Below, in pieces: positions 1 through 9,152 of a stretch of 64,000 nt of DNA. The stretch spans positions 1-64,000 of the forward strand of contig NZ_LQPS01000031.1 in the NCBI RefSeq assembly GCF_002101885.1. The letters run 5' to 3'. Origin of the DNA: Mycolicibacter senuensis (GTDB taxonomy: Bacteria > Actinomycetota > Actinomycetes > Mycobacteriales > Mycobacteriaceae). The notes under the pieces were generated by a model. The model made no database searches. It saw only the letters and a program-made list of their open reading frames with translations, and had not been told where the DNA came from. The stretch's first letter is position 1. Each line of letters starts with the position of its first letter. A program made the translations under genes and the position numbers.

Positions 1-71
1 GCAGTGACCTGGTGGCACCTCGGGTGCATCAACGCTTCATCCAGAAGCGATGACCTCAGGAAGGTAGACCA

Positions 72-422
72 GTGAGCGACCCCACGGCGGCGCCCGATCC
101 ATGGCGCGGCTTCCGCGGCGTGATGGCGGCGACGCTGATCCTCGAGGCGATCGTGGTGCTGTTGGCGCTGCCGGTGGTCCATGTGGTCGGCGGGGGGCTC
201 TCGCCGGTGTCGCTGACCTACCTGCTGGGTCTGGCGCTGCTGTTGCTGCTGTTCACCGGTATCCAGGGCCGGCCCTGGGCGATCTGGGCCAACCTGGCGC
301 TGCAACTGGTGCTGATCGCCGGCTTCGTGGTCTATCCGGCTGTCGGGATCATGGGGCTGGTGTTCGCCACGGTGTGGGGACTGATCGCGCACTTCCGTGC
401 GGAGGTGTTGCGCCGCCAGTGA
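72..422 (+). CDS. DUF4233 small membrane protein
   Basis: This 116-residue protein is mostly hydrophobic, with about four predicted membrane segments (roughly residues 17-40, 47-62, 66-85 and 86-108). It matches the mycobacterial DUF4233 family that sits between folC and ndk. The GTG start at 72 follows an AGGAAGG-type ribosome binding site. Position agrees with the Rv2446c neighbourhood. No catalytic motif is visible and the function is unknown; the context would fit a membrane accessory protein transcribed with folC. The stop codon lies inside the first copy of a direct repeat (413-443). Confidence 0.75.
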   Translation: MSDPTAAPDPWRGFRGVMAATLILEAIVVLLALPVVHVVGGGLSPVSLTYLLGLALLLLLFTGIQGRPWAIWANLALQLVLIAGFVVYPAVGIMGLVFATVWGLIAHFRAEVLRRQ

Positions 423-494
423 CGAGGCGGAGCGGAGCGAGGCTGAGGAGCGGCGTATCGGCACCGCCAGTGACGAGGCGGAGCGGAGCGAGGC
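413..494 (+). repeat. Two direct copies of a 31-bp purine-rich repeat, 51-bp period
   Basis: Positions 413-443 and 464-494 carry the same 31 bases, offset by 51 bp, built on the core GAGGCGGAGCGGAGCGAGG. The first copy contains the stop codon of the upstream gene. The layout resembles the minisatellite-like interspersed units that mycobacteria carry at gene junctions, but I cannot assign it to a named family. Confidence 0.7.
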
Positions 495-627
495 GGAGCG
501 TGTCGGTGGCGCTGGTGGCCGGGCGGCGATTCGGTACGCTGTCGCCCGTGCCGCTGGCGATGACCGGTGGAGTACCCGGCCGCGCGGCGGCGAGGGACAC
601 GGAGCGATGGATGAGGAGCGGCGCTTC

Positions 628-1074
628 ATGACTGAGCGGACCTTGGTGCTGATCAAGCCGGATGGCGTGAACCGCCGGCTGGTGGGCGAGATCATCAGCC
701 GGATCGAGAAGAAGGGCCTGACGCTGGCGGCGCTGGAACTGCGGCCGGTCCAGCAGGCGGTGGCCCGGCAGCACTACGGCGAACACGAAGGCAAGGCGTT
801 CTTCGCCTCGCTGCTGGACTTCATCACCTCCGGGCCGGTGGTCGCGGCCGTGGTGGAGGGGCCGCGGGCCATCGAGGCCTTCCGGCAGCTCGCCGGCGGT
901 ACCGACCCGGTGGCCAAGGCCACGCCCGGCACCATCCGGGGCGACTTCGGGCTGGAGACCCAGTTCAACCTGGTGCACGGCTCCGACTCCCCGGAGTCGG
1001 CGGAACGCGAGATCGCGCTGTGGTTTCCCGACTTGAAGCCGTCGTCGCCGACGTCTCCGATGACACTGGCCTGA
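628..1074 (+). CDS. ndk: Nucleoside diphosphate kinase
   Basis: It transfers the gamma phosphate from NTPs to NDPs through a phosphohistidine intermediate, balancing cytosolic nucleotide pools. The protein opens with [13 protein letters not shown], the family start, and contains the active-site segment NLVHGSDS with the phosphorylated His, preceded by the PGTIRGDF nucleotide-binding motif. I chose ATG 628 because GAGGAG lies nine bases upstream and homologues begin here; an in-frame ATG at 607 adds seven residues but has a poor binding site. The 148 residues are slightly more than the usual 136-140 because of a Ser/Pro-rich C-terminal tail. Confidence 0.96.
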   Translation: MTERTLVLIKPDGVNRRLVGEIISRIEKKGLTLAALELRPVQQAVARQHYGEHEGKAFFASLLDFITSGPVVAAVVEGPRAIEAFRQLAGGTDPVAKATPGTIRGDFGLETQFNLVHGSDSPESAEREIALWFPDLKPSSPTSPMTLA

Positions 1075-1118
1075 CCTCGGAGTTAATGCCTTTCGCGCGG
1101 CTCGGTCCGGTTGTGTGG

Positions 1119-1370
1119 GATACTGGCCACTGGGTGAACGTCACCGGACCGGTGTCCGACACCCGAATGAAGACTTAGGTGAGTGCGACGGTCGCGAGAT
1201 GTGATGCGGCGCCGATCGCCGGTCCTCATTCAGCCAGGCACCGAGTCGGTTCCACCCGAGCCCCTCGGAGCGAGACCACCACAAGCCCGGGGAAGTGAGC
1301 CGGGCGAATAACGAGAAGCCCTCGCGTGGCCGCGTCGTAAGCGACGCGCCCGGGGGCTTGAGGAGAATAC
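1119..1370 (+). promoter_or_regulatory. Putative rne promoter and long 5' leader
   Basis: A -10-like GATACT at 1119-1124 would start RNA near 1131, leaving a leader of about 240 nt before the GTG of rne. A 7-bp hairpin (1331-1337 with 1342-1348, loop TAAG) lies just ahead of the ribosome binding site TTGAGGAG. A long rne leader fits known mycobacterial biology and is a plausible target for RNase E autoregulation. The promoter assignment is by inspection only. Confidence 0.4.
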
Positions 1371-4202
1371 GTGGCAGATTCGTCGCTTTTCAAGAGCCCT
1401 TTTTCAGACGTATCAGCGGTGCCGACCGAGCAGGAGGGGCTGCCGGACCGGCTGCGGGTCCACTCCCTGGCGCGGGTTCTGGGCACCACCAGCAAGCGGG
1501 TTCTCGACGCGCTGATCGAGCTGGACGGACGGGCACGCAGCGCCCACTCCAGCGTGGACCGCGTCGAGGCGGTCCGCGTTCGCGACCTGCTGGTTTCCAC
1601 CGAATCGCCCACCGAATCGCCCACCGCGGAGGCGTCCGGCGAACCCGGGGACGCGGCCGACGAGCCGGAGTCGCGGCTGTTGCTGGAGACGGCTCCGGAG
1701 GCGGCCAACACGCGGGTCGACTACATGCCGTTGTTCGTGGCGCCGCAACCGGTCACGTTCGAGCCGCCGGCGCCCCAGGAGGCCGACGCCGGGTCCGATG
1801 ATGACGACGACCTCGGCTCCGACAGCGACGACGAGAACGGGGACCGCCCCGCCAATCGGCGTCGCCGCCGCGGTCGGCGCGGTCGCGGCCGGGGCCGCGG
1901 CTCCGACGGCGCAGCCTCGGACGACGGGGCAGACACCGACGCCGACGCCGACGACGACGGCGACGACGACGATTCGGCCGCGGAGTCCGGCGAGAACTCG
2001 GACGCCGAGGACACCGGTGACGACGACGGTGATGCGGCCGACGAGACGGGCAGCCGACGTCGGCGCCGCCGGCGTCGGCGCAAGACCGGCAACGGCGATG
2101 ACGAGGACACCGGGTCAAGCGATGACCCGCCGAACACCGTCGTACACGAACGGGCCCCGCGGAAGACCACCAGGAGCACCAAGAACGAGAAGAGCTCGTC
2201 GGACGACGAGATCCAGGGCATCACCGGCTCGACCCGGCTGGAGGCCAAACGGCAGCGTCGCCGCGATGGTCGCGACGCCGGGCGCCGCCGGCCGCCGATC
2301 CTGAGTGAAGCCGAGTTCCTGGCTCGCCGCGAGGCCGTCGAACGCCGGATGGTGGTCCGTGACCGCGTCCGCACCGAGCCGCCGCACACCGGCGCGCGTT
2401 ACACCCAGATCGCCGTGCTCGAAGACGGCGTGATGGTCGAACATTTCGTCACCTCGGCCGCCTCCACGTCGCTGGTGGGCAACGTCTATCTGGGCATCGT
2501 GCAAAACGTGCTGCCATCGATGGAGGCCGCCTTCGTCGACATCGGCCGGGGCCGCAACGGCGTGCTCTACGCCGGCGAGGTCAACTGGGAGGCCGCCGGC
2601 CTCGGTGGGACCAACCGCAAGATCGAGCAGGCGCTCAAACCCGGCGACTATGTCGTCGTGCAGGTCAGCAAGGACCCGATCGGGCACAAGGGCGCCCGGC
2701 TGACCACGCAGGTGTCGCTGGCTGGCCGCTACCTGGTGTACGTGCCGGGCGCGTCGTCGACCGGGATCAGCCGCAAGCTGCCCGACACCGAGCGGCAACG
2801 GCTCAAGGAGATCCTGCGCGAGGTGGTGCCCCCCGACGCCGGCGTGATCATCCGCACCGCGTCTGAGGGTGTCAAAGAAGAAGACATCCGCTCGGACGTG
2901 GAACGCCTCCAGGAACGCTGGACCCAGATCGAGGCCACCGCGGCCGAAACCAAGAACAAGGCAGCCGGCGCGGCGGTGGCGCTGTACGAAGAGCCCGATG
3001 TGTTGGTCAAGGTGATCCGGGACCTGTTCAACGAGGACTTCACCGAGCTGGTGGTGTCCGGTGACGACGCCTGGGCCACGATCAACGACTACGTGGGTTC
3101 GGTGGCGCCCGAACTGGTGTCGAAGTTGACCCGCTACCAGGTTCCCGAAGGTCCGGAGGGGCAGTCCGGGCCGGATGTGTTCGCCGTGCACCGCATCGAC
3201 GAGCAGTTGGCCAAGGCGATGGACCGCAAGGTTTGGCTGCCCTCGGGCGGCACGCTGGTGATCGACCGGACCGAGGCCATGACGGTCGTCGACGTCAACA
3301 CCGGCAAGTTCACCGGATCCGGCGGCAACCTCGAGGAGACGGTGACCAAGAACAACCTGGAAGCCGCCGAGGAGATCGTGCGGCAACTGCGGTTGCGCGA
3401 CATCGGCGGCATCATCGTCATCGACTTCATCGACATGGTGCTGGAATCCAACCGCGACCTGGTGCTGCGCCGGCTGACCGAGGCACTGGGCCGTGACCGC
3501 ACTCGCCACCAGGTCTCGGAGGTGACGTCGCTGGGGTTGATACAGCTGACCCGCAAGCGGCTGGGCACCGGCCTGATCGAGGCCTTTTCGTCGTCGTGTC
3601 AGCACTGCGCCGGACGCGGCATCATGGTGCACGCCGACCCGGTCGACTCGGCCGCGCCGGGACGTAGGTCCGAACCGGCCGGCCGCCGCAGCAGGCGATC
3701 GAAGAAGCCCAAGGTCGACGAGCCGGTCGTGGCCAAGGTTCCGGCGCACACCCCCGGTGACCACCCGATGTTCAAGGCCATGGCCGCGGCAAGTGACCGC
3801 GGCGACGACGAGTCCGACGACGGCGCGGAGGTCGAGGCCACCGCGGAGTCGGCGGCCGGGGAGCAGCAGTCGGCCGTCGAGCAGGAGCCGCAGGTGACCG
3901 GCGCCGCGCTCGCCGAGGACAGCGACGACACCTACGACGGTGAGGACACCGACGACACCTACGACGGTGAAGACAGCGACGACACCGACGACGGCGACGA
4001 CACCGATGAAGAGGTCGAAGTCGACCTCGACGACGATGACGACGACTACGACGACGATCTGGACGTCATCGACGAGGCAGACGAGTCCGACGACGACACC
4101 GATGACGACGAGGCCGGCCGGGACACCCTGGCAGCCGCGGCGCCCTACGAACGTCCTCGACGGCGCCGGGCGGCGGCCCGGCCGGCGGGGCCGCCGAGCT
4201 GA
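1371..4202 (+). CDS. rne: Ribonuclease E/G
   Basis: This is the endoribonuclease that starts mRNA decay and processes rRNA precursors. Residues about 20-75 resemble the IF2 N-terminal helical module found at the start of actinobacterial RNase E. Residues about 130-310 are an acidic and Arg-rich disordered arm. The S1 and catalytic domain starts near residue 341. The metal-binding aspartates lie in VDVNTGKFTG (about 640) and IVIDFIDM (about 682), and the Zn-link CQHC is near 744-747. The C-terminal 190 residues are again disordered and very acidic, with a duplicated DDTYDGED unit. The 943-residue length and central catalytic core are typical of mycobacteria. The GTG at 1371 follows TTGAGGAG. 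Confidence 0.96.
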   Translation: MADSSLFKSPFSDVSAVPTEQEGLPDRLRVHSLARVLGTTSKRVLDALIELDGRARSAHSSVDRVEAVRVRDLLVSTESPTESPTAEASGEPGDAADEPESRLLLETAPEAANTRVDYMPLFVAPQPVTFEPPAPQEADAGSDDDDDLGSDSDDENGDRPANRRRRRGRRGRGRGRGSDGAASDDGADTDADADDDGDDDDSAAESGENSDAEDTGDDDGDAADETGSRRRRRRRRRKTGNGDDEDTGSSDDPPNTVVHERAPRKTTRSTKNEKSSSDDEIQGITGSTRLEAKRQRRRDGRDAGRRRPPILSEAEFLARREAVERRMVVRDRVRTEPPHTGARYTQIAVLEDGVMVEHFVTSAASTSLVGNVYLGIVQNVLPSMEAAFVDIGRGRNGVLYAGEVNWEAAGLGGTNRKIEQALKPGDYVVVQVSKDPIGHKGARLTTQVSLAGRYLVYVPGASSTGISRKLPDTERQRLKEILREVVPPDAGVIIRTASEGVKEEDIRSDVERLQERWTQIEATAAETKNKAAGAAVALYEEPDVLVKVIRDLFNEDFTELVVSGDDAWATINDYVGSVAPELVSKLTRYQVPEGPEGQSGPDVFAVHRIDEQLAKAMDRKVWLPSGGTLVIDRTEAMTVVDVNTGKFTGSGGNLEETVTKNNLEAAEEIVRQLRLRDIGGIIVIDFIDMVLESNRDLVLRRLTEALGRDRTRHQVSEVTSLGLIQLTRKRLGTGLIEAFSSSCQHCAGRGIMVHADPVDSAAPGRRSEPAGRRSRRSKKPKVDEPVVAKVPAHTPGDHPMFKAMAAASDRGDDESDDGAEVEATAESAAGEQQSAVEQEPQVTGAALAEDSDDTYDGEDTDDTYDGEDSDDTDDGDDTDEEVEVDLDDDDDDYDDDLDVIDEADESDDDTDDDEAGRDTLAAAAPYERPRRRRAAARPAGPPS

Positions 4203-4235
4203 GAAAGGGCACCGCGCGGGGTAGGCGAGGCCGGT

Positions 4236-4265
4236 TTGACCCCTTAGTCGCTGGTCAAGTACCCT
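4236..4265 (+). promoter_or_regulatory. SigA-type promoter for rplU-rpmA
   Basis: TTGACC at 4236-4241 is followed after 18 bp by TACCCT at 4260-4265, a good match to the mycobacterial housekeeping consensus. It would give a leader of about 120 nt before rplU. The gap between rne and rplU has room for no gene, so this is the likely ribosomal protein promoter. Confidence 0.65.
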
Positions 4266-4395
4266 AGACCAGTTGTCGCCAGGCGGAATTAACCCGGCTC
4301 GGCCGACAGAACCCCACCCACCTGCGCAAGTCCCGATGGCGTGCGCTGTGAGCGGCACCCGAGAAGTACTCGAGAAGTAGAGGTAGACACCAACG

Positions 4396-4707
4396 ATGGC
4401 GACGTACGCAATCGTCAAGACCGGCGGCAAGCAGTACAAGGTTGCCGTCGGTGACGTGGTCAAGGTCGAGAAGCTCGATTCAGAGCCGGGATCGTCGGTC
4501 TCGCTGCCGGTCGCGCTGGTCGTGGACGGCACCACCGTCACCACCGACGCCGGCAAGCTGGCGAAGGTCGCGGTCACCGGCGAGGTGCTCGAGCACACCA
4601 AGGGCCCCAAGATCCGCATCCACAAGTTCAAGAACAAGACCGGCTACCACAAGCGGCAGGGGCACCGTCAGCAGCTGACCGTGCTCAAGGTCACCGGCAT
4701 CAAGTAG
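4396..4707 (+). CDS. rplU: 50S ribosomal protein L21
   Basis: L21 binds 23S rRNA in the large subunit. The 103-residue protein starts [16 protein letters not shown], the L21 signature, and ends with the Lys/His-rich [11 protein letters not shown] segment that contacts rRNA. It lies 12 bp ahead of rpmA, the universal rplU-rpmA-obg arrangement. Length is normal and the ATG start is unambiguous. Confidence 0.98.
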   Translation: MATYAIVKTGGKQYKVAVGDVVKVEKLDSEPGSSVSLPVALVVDGTTVTTDAGKLAKVAVTGEVLEHTKGPKIRIHKFKNKTGYHKRQGHRQQLTVLKVTGIK

Positions 4708-4719
4708 GGAGCGAACGAG

Positions 4720-4986
4720 ATGGCACACAAGAAGGGCGCTTCCAGCTCACGCAACGGGCGCGACTCCAACGCGCAGCGTCTCGGCGTCAAGCGGTTCGGC
4801 GGCCAGGTCGTCAAGGCCGGCGAGATTCTGGTGCGGCAGCGGGGTACTCATTTCCATCCCGGCACTAACGTCGGGCGCGGTGGGGACGACACCCTGTTCG
4901 CCACGGCGCCCGGTGCGGTCGAGTTCGGCCTGAAGCGCGGCCGCAAGACCGTCAACATCGTTCCTGTCGCCCGCGTCGAGAGCTAA
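4720..4986 (+). CDS. rpmA: 50S ribosomal protein L27
   Basis: L27 reaches into the peptidyl transferase centre with its N-terminal tail. The 88-residue sequence has the family start [16 protein letters not shown] and the GVKRFGGQ and [10 protein letters not shown] motifs. There is no N-terminal extension needing cleavage, unlike Firmicutes L27. It is co-transcribed with rplU. Confidence 0.98.
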   Translation: MAHKKGASSSRNGRDSNAQRLGVKRFGGQVVKAGEILVRQRGTHFHPGTNVGRGGDDTLFATAPGAVEFGLKRGRKTVNIVPVARVES

Positions 4987-5017
4987 CCAACCGGCCCCGC
5001 GCCGGATGCGTGCACTG

Positions 5018-5047
5018 ACTGCGAAAATGGGCGACAAACTTCGCAGT
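5018..5047. repeat. Perfect 8-bp inverted repeat upstream of obg
   Basis: ACTGCGAA at 5018-5025 and TTCGCAGT at 5040-5047 are exact inverse complements around a 14-nt loop. No T-run follows, so it is not a standard intrinsic terminator. It could be an operator or an attenuating hairpin between rpmA and obg. Confidence 0.45.
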
Positions 5048-5089
5048 GGTTGCACGCTCGGTGTGTGGGTTGGGTGAGAGGAAAGCTCG

Positions 5090-6535
5090 ATGTCCCGGTT
5101 CGTCGACCGCGTCGTCATCCATGTGCGCGCCGGCGACGGGGGTAACGGCTGCGCGTCGATTCACCGGGAGAAGTTCAAGCCGCTGGGCGGCCCGGACGGC
5201 GGCAACGGTGGTCGCGGCGGCAGTGTCGTGCTGGTCGTCGACCCGGGCGTGCACACCCTGTTGGACTTCCATTTCCGGCCGCACATCAAGGCCGCGTCCG
5301 GCAAGCAGGGCCAGGGCAGCAACAAGGACGGCGCTGCCGGCTCCGACCTGGAGATCAAGGTGCCCGACGGCACCGTGGTGCTCGACGAGCACGGCCGGCT
5401 GCTGGCCGACCTGGTCGGTGCGGGCGCCCGTTTCGAAGCCGCCGCCGGCGGGCGCGGCGGATTGGGCAACGCGGCATTGGTGTCGCGGGCCCGCAAGGCG
5501 CCCGGATTCGCGCTGCTGGGGGAGAAGGGCGAGACCCGCGACCTCACGCTGGAACTCAAGACCGTCGCCGATGTGGGCCTGATCGGGTTTCCCTCGGCGG
5601 GCAAATCCGCATTGGTGTCGGTGATCTCGGCGGCCAAGCCGAAGATCGCCGACTACCCGTTCACGACGCTCGCGCCGAACCTGGGCGTGGTCTCGGCCGG
5701 GGACAACACCTTTACCGCCGCCGATGTGCCCGGCTTGATCCCGGGCGCCTCGGGGGGACGCGGACTGGGCCTGGACTTCTTGCGGCACATCGAACGGTGC
5801 GCGGTACTGGTGCACATTGTGGATTGTGCAACCGCAGAGCCGGGCCGTGATCCGCTCTCCGACATCGAGGCGATCGAAGCCGAACTGGCCGCCTACACGC
5901 CCACCATGCAAGGGGATTCGGCGCTGGGTGACCTGGTGGACCGGCCGCGGGCGGTGGTGCTCAACAAGATCGACGTGCCGGAGGCGCGGGAGATGGCCGA
6001 GTTCGTCCGCGACGACATCGTGGCCGAGCGCGGCTGGCCGGTGTTCATGGTGTCGACGGTGAGCCGGGACGGCCTGCGGCCATTGGTTTTCGCGCTGGCC
6101 GAGATGGTGGCGGCCTATCGTGCCGCGCAGCCGGAACCGGTGGCCCGCCGGCCGGTGATCCGGCCGATACCCGCGGGGGAGACCGGGTTCAGCGTGGCGC
6201 CCGACGGCGACGGCGGTTTCATCGTGCGCGGGTCGCGCCCGGAGCGCTGGGTGCACCAGACCAACTTCGACAACGACGAGGCGATCGGCTATCTGGGTGA
6301 CCGGTTGGCGCGGCTCGGGGTCGAGGACGAGCTGCTGCGGCTGGGCGCCACGCCGGGCTGCGCGGTCACCATCGGGGAGATGACGTTCGACTGGGAGCCG
6401 GCCACGCCGGCCGGCGTGGACGTCACCTTGTCCGGGCGGGGCACCGACAGCCGGCTGGAGCGCACCGACCGGGTCGGTGCCGCCGAACGCAAGAGCGCGC
6501 GCAAGCAGCGTCGCGAGCAGTCGGACGAGGCATGA
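5090..6535 (+). CDS. obg: Obg/CgtA GTPase
   Basis: Obg is an essential ribosome-associated GTPase that acts in 50S maturation and stress signalling. Residues 1-157 form the Gly-rich Obg fold with GGNGGRGG motifs. The G domain follows with the P-loop GFPSAGKS (about 166-173), the switch region [18 protein letters not shown] and NKID. The C-terminal OCT domain spans about 350-430, followed by a short basic tail. The 481-residue length is usual for mycobacteria. ATG 5090 follows GAGGAAAG. The stop overlaps proB by 4 bp. Confidence 0.97.
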   Translation: MSRFVDRVVIHVRAGDGGNGCASIHREKFKPLGGPDGGNGGRGGSVVLVVDPGVHTLLDFHFRPHIKAASGKQGQGSNKDGAAGSDLEIKVPDGTVVLDEHGRLLADLVGAGARFEAAAGGRGGLGNAALVSRARKAPGFALLGEKGETRDLTLELKTVADVGLIGFPSAGKSALVSVISAAKPKIADYPFTTLAPNLGVVSAGDNTFTAADVPGLIPGASGGRGLGLDFLRHIERCAVLVHIVDCATAEPGRDPLSDIEAIEAELAAYTPTMQGDSALGDLVDRPRAVVLNKIDVPEAREMAEFVRDDIVAERGWPVFMVSTVSRDGLRPLVFALAEMVAAYRAAQPEPVARRPVIRPIPAGETGFSVAPDGDGGFIVRGSRPERWVHQTNFDNDEAIGYLGDRLARLGVEDELLRLGATPGCAVTIGEMTFDWEPATPAGVDVTLSGRGTDSRLERTDRVGAAERKSARKQRREQSDEA

Positions 6536-7635
6536 CCGGCACGGCCCGAGAGGCGATCCGCACGGCACGCAGCGTCGTCGTCAAGATCGGCACCACCGCG
6601 CTGACGGCCGACAACGGCATGTTCGACGCGGACCGGCTGGCCGGGCTGGCCGAGGCGATCGAGGCCCGGATGACAGCCGGCTCGGACGTGGTGATCGTGT
6701 CGTCGGGCGCGATCGCCGCCGGGCTGGAGCCGCTCGGCTTATCGAAGCGGCCCGCGGACCTGGCCACCAAGCAGGCTGCCGCCAGCGTGGGCCAGGTGGC
6801 GTTGGTCAACGCCTGGAGCGCAGCATTCGGCCGGTTCGGCCGGACCGTCGGGCAGGTGTTGCTCACCGCCCAGGACGTCTCGATGCGGGTGTCGCACACC
6901 AACGCCGCCCGCACCCTGGACCGGCTCCGGGCACTGCACGCGGTGGCGATCGTCAACGAGAACGACACCGTGGCCACCAACGAGATCCGGTTCGGCGACA
7001 ACGACCGGCTCTCGGCGCTGGTGGCGCACCTGGTCGGCGCCGATGCCTTGGTGTTGCTCTCCGACATCGACGGGCTCTACGACGCCGACCCCCGCAAAGG
7101 GCCGGCCCGGCTGGTCCCCGAGGTGCGCGGTCCCGACGACCTCACCGGCGTGGTGGCCGGGGAGAGCAGTCACCTGGGCACCGGCGGGATGGTGTCGAAA
7201 CTGTCGGCGGCGTTGCTGGCCGCCGACGCCGGCGTCCCGGTGTTGCTGGCTGCCGCTGCCGACGCTGCCGCGGCCCTCTCGCACGCATCGGTGGGCACCG
7301 TGTTCGCGCCACGGCCGCAACGGTTGTCGGCGCGCAAGTTCTGGGTACGGCACGCCGCGGACACGGCGGGCACGTTGACGCTCGACGCCGGTGCGGTCGA
7401 GGCGGTGTTGCAACGGCGGCGCTCACTGTTGGCGGCCGGCATCACCGGGGTATCGGGCAGATTCCACGGCGGCGACGTGGTCGAACTGTGTGGCCCGGAC
7501 GCGTCGGTGGTGGCTCGTGGTGTCGTCGGTTACGACGCAACGGAACTGGCGGCCATGATCGGTCATTCCACCGTCGAGTTGGCGCCGGATGCGCGCCGCC
7601 CCGTCGTCCACGCCGACGACCTGGTGGCGGTGTAG
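6532..7635 (+). CDS. proB: Glutamate 5-kinase
   Basis: This enzyme catalyses the first step of proline synthesis, ATP-dependent phosphorylation of glutamate; proA further along carries out the second. The amino acid kinase domain has VVKIGTTAL at the N-terminus, the VSSGAIAAG motif, and the ATP-site segments LLSDIDGLY and GTGGMVSK. The C-terminal 90 residues form a PUA domain, as in most bacterial enzymes. ATG 6532 overlaps the obg stop in ATGA, implying translational coupling. Length of 367 residues is normal. Confidence 0.96.
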   Translation: MTGTAREAIRTARSVVVKIGTTALTADNGMFDADRLAGLAEAIEARMTAGSDVVIVSSGAIAAGLEPLGLSKRPADLATKQAAASVGQVALVNAWSAAFGRFGRTVGQVLLTAQDVSMRVSHTNAARTLDRLRALHAVAIVNENDTVATNEIRFGDNDRLSALVAHLVGADALVLLSDIDGLYDADPRKGPARLVPEVRGPDDLTGVVAGESSHLGTGGMVSKLSAALLAADAGVPVLLAAAADAAAALSHASVGTVFAPRPQRLSARKFWVRHAADTAGTLTLDAGAVEAVLQRRRSLLAAGITGVSGRFHGGDVVELCGPDASVVARGVVGYDATELAAMIGHSTVELAPDARRPVVHADDLVAV

Positions 7636-7644
7636 GACACCGCG

Positions 7645-8406
7645 ATGAGCACCGTTTTCACCATCGACGGGGCGGGATGGAGCGGGTTTCTGCGGTTCAT
7701 GTGTCGTGGCGCCGTCACCAGGGGCAAGACAATCCGGAAGGTCAAGTACCCCAACACCTACTTCGACGGATTGCGGTATGTCCCGGCGGTCCGCGCGGTG
7801 GAAAGAGGTGCGCAGACGCTCGACGACATGCTGACCGCGCACTTCGACGGATGCCCCGACGCCGACGACGTGCTGGTCTACGGCGTGAGCATGGGGGCGC
7901 AGGTGGCCTGCAAGTGGCTGCGCGAGCACGGGCCGACCTCGCCGGTCCCCGTCGACAAGGTGTCGTTTCTGCTGCTGGCCAATCCTGAGCAGCCTTTCCA
8001 CGGCGTCTACCAGGCCGACCGCGGGCTGGTGAAGTTCATGACGCTGCCCGACTACGGCGGTGTCGGCGTACCGGTGGCCACCCCGTTTTCGGTGACCGAC
8101 GTGTGCCGCCAGTACGACGGCATGGCCGATTTCCCCAATCTGCCTGCCGCACGGGTCGATTCGCTGGCCGTCAGCAACGCCCTGTTGGGTCTGCTGGTCG
8201 TGCACAACAACTACTTCCGGCTCGATCTCGACAGCCCGGACAACCTCCGCGTCGGCCGCGGCAACGTCACCTACATGCTGTCCCCGACGCGCGTGCCCCC
8301 GATCTGCCGCCTCACGGCGCTGTTCGCCACCAGGCGCGAACGCCAGCGTCACAAGATCGAGAACTCCTATGACCGCTCGGCCTGGAAGGGCAGGATCGCG
8401 CGGTAG
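7645..8406 (+). CDS. Free-standing PE-PPE-domain serine hydrolase
   Basis: The protein resembles the alpha/beta-hydrolase PE-PPE domain usually found C-terminal to PE or PPE modules. The nucleophile elbow is GVSMG at residues 80-84 with Ser82. The RQYDGMADFP segment is the family hallmark, and VVHNNY carries the probable catalytic His. There is no PE or PPE module and no signal peptide, so the 253-residue protein is probably cytosolic, with an ester or acyl substrate that cannot be deduced. It starts 9 bp after proB and is likely read through from that operon. M. tuberculosis has no gene here between proB and nadE, so this looks like an accessory insertion. Confidence 0.75.
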   Translation: MSTVFTIDGAGWSGFLRFMCRGAVTRGKTIRKVKYPNTYFDGLRYVPAVRAVERGAQTLDDMLTAHFDGCPDADDVLVYGVSMGAQVACKWLREHGPTSPVPVDKVSFLLLANPEQPFHGVYQADRGLVKFMTLPDYGGVGVPVATPFSVTDVCRQYDGMADFPNLPAARVDSLAVSNALLGLLVVHNNYFRLDLDSPDNLRVGRGNVTYMLSPTRVPPICRLTALFATRRERQRHKIENSYDRSAWKGRIAR

Positions 8407-8414
8407 TGCCCGGT

Positions 8415-9050
8415 CTACCTTCCGGTGGGCGTCAGATACAGCGCGCCCCAGACGACTTCGGTTAGCGCCGTGACGAGTTCAGCGTCGTAGTCGGCGTCCC
8501 GCGCCGGTAGATTCTGTTGACAGGCTCGCTCCACCATCCATGTCAGGGCGCTCGCGGTGGCGGCGACGGGCAGGGCGCGGCGAATGGAACCGTCGGCCTG
8601 GCCGTCCTCGATGACCCGCGCCACCCGGCCGGAGATGCCGGTCAGCAACTCCCGGTAGGTGGCCGCCACCAGCGGGTCGTAGCCGGCCATCTCGCTGAGC
8701 GCGATCAGCAGCGGCTGGTGTCGTCGATAGCTGGCGACGATCGCGGTCATCGCGGCGCGCACATCGTCGGGATCGCGACGCCCTGCCACCTCCCACCAGC
8801 GTTCGGCCCCCGAGGCCAGATCGCCGAAGACCTGACCGGCGAGCTGGCGCAGCAGATGGCCCTTGTCCTCGAAGTAGATGTAGAAGCTGGCGCGCGACAT
8901 CCCCGCCTCGGTCGTGAGCCGGTCCACGCTGAGTTCGGTGAAGCTGGTGCCTGCGCTCATCAGCCGCTCGGTGGCGTCGAGCAGGCGACGTTCGATCTCC
9001 CCACGCCGCTGTTGGCGGCTGGCCGGGGGCTTGCGAGTCACCGATCCCAC
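8415..9050 (-). CDS. TetR-family transcriptional regulator
   Basis: An N-terminal TetR helix-turn-helix is clear: LSVDRLTTEAGMSRASFYIYF followed by the DKGHLLRQL helix. The rest is a variable all-helical ligand domain. An ATG at 9137 would give 240 residues, but that start lies upstream of the palindrome at 9085-9101, which would then be coding. I prefer GTG 9050 (211 residues, a normal TetR length); GTG 9041 is also possible. It is divergent from the P450 gene and probably controls it and itself. Confidence 0.8.
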   Translation of the reverse strand: MGSVTRKPPASRQQRRGEIERRLLDATERLMSAGTSFTELSVDRLTTEAGMSRASFYIYFEDKGHLLRQLAGQVFGDLASGAERWWEVAGRRDPDDVRAAMTAIVASYRRHQPLLIALSEMAGYDPLVAATYRELLTGISGRVARVIEDGQADGSIRRALPVAATASALTWMVERACQQNLPARDADYDAELVTALTEVVWGALYLTPTGR

Positions 9051-9084
9051 ACCGCTCAGCGTAGCGGTTGTGCAGACATCTTGA

Positions 9085-9101
9085 CTAGACAATCTGTCTA
9101 G
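9085..9101. promoter_or_regulatory. Palindromic TetR operator between regulator and P450
   Basis: CTAGACA and TGTCTAG form perfect 7-bp inverted arms around a 3-bp centre. The site lies between the divergent regulator and P450 starts, the classical place for a TetR-family operator. Assignment to this regulator is inferred from position. Confidence 0.65.
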
Positions 9102-9152
9102 ACGTAGCGTTGGCAAAGCGCGTGTGATCGTCGTCATAGCAAAGGGGAATCC

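Noticed and set aside
1..75. Two short open frames that could be the end of folC
   Set aside because: Frame 1 ends at 73-75 and frame 3 at 51-53. Neither resembles the C-terminus of folylpolyglutamate synthase clearly enough to call.
2115..4637. 840-codon open frame on the minus strand across rne
   Set aside because: It is antisense to a certain RNase E gene, and its open frame is explained by high-GC codon bias and the acidic repeats. No domain is recognisable.
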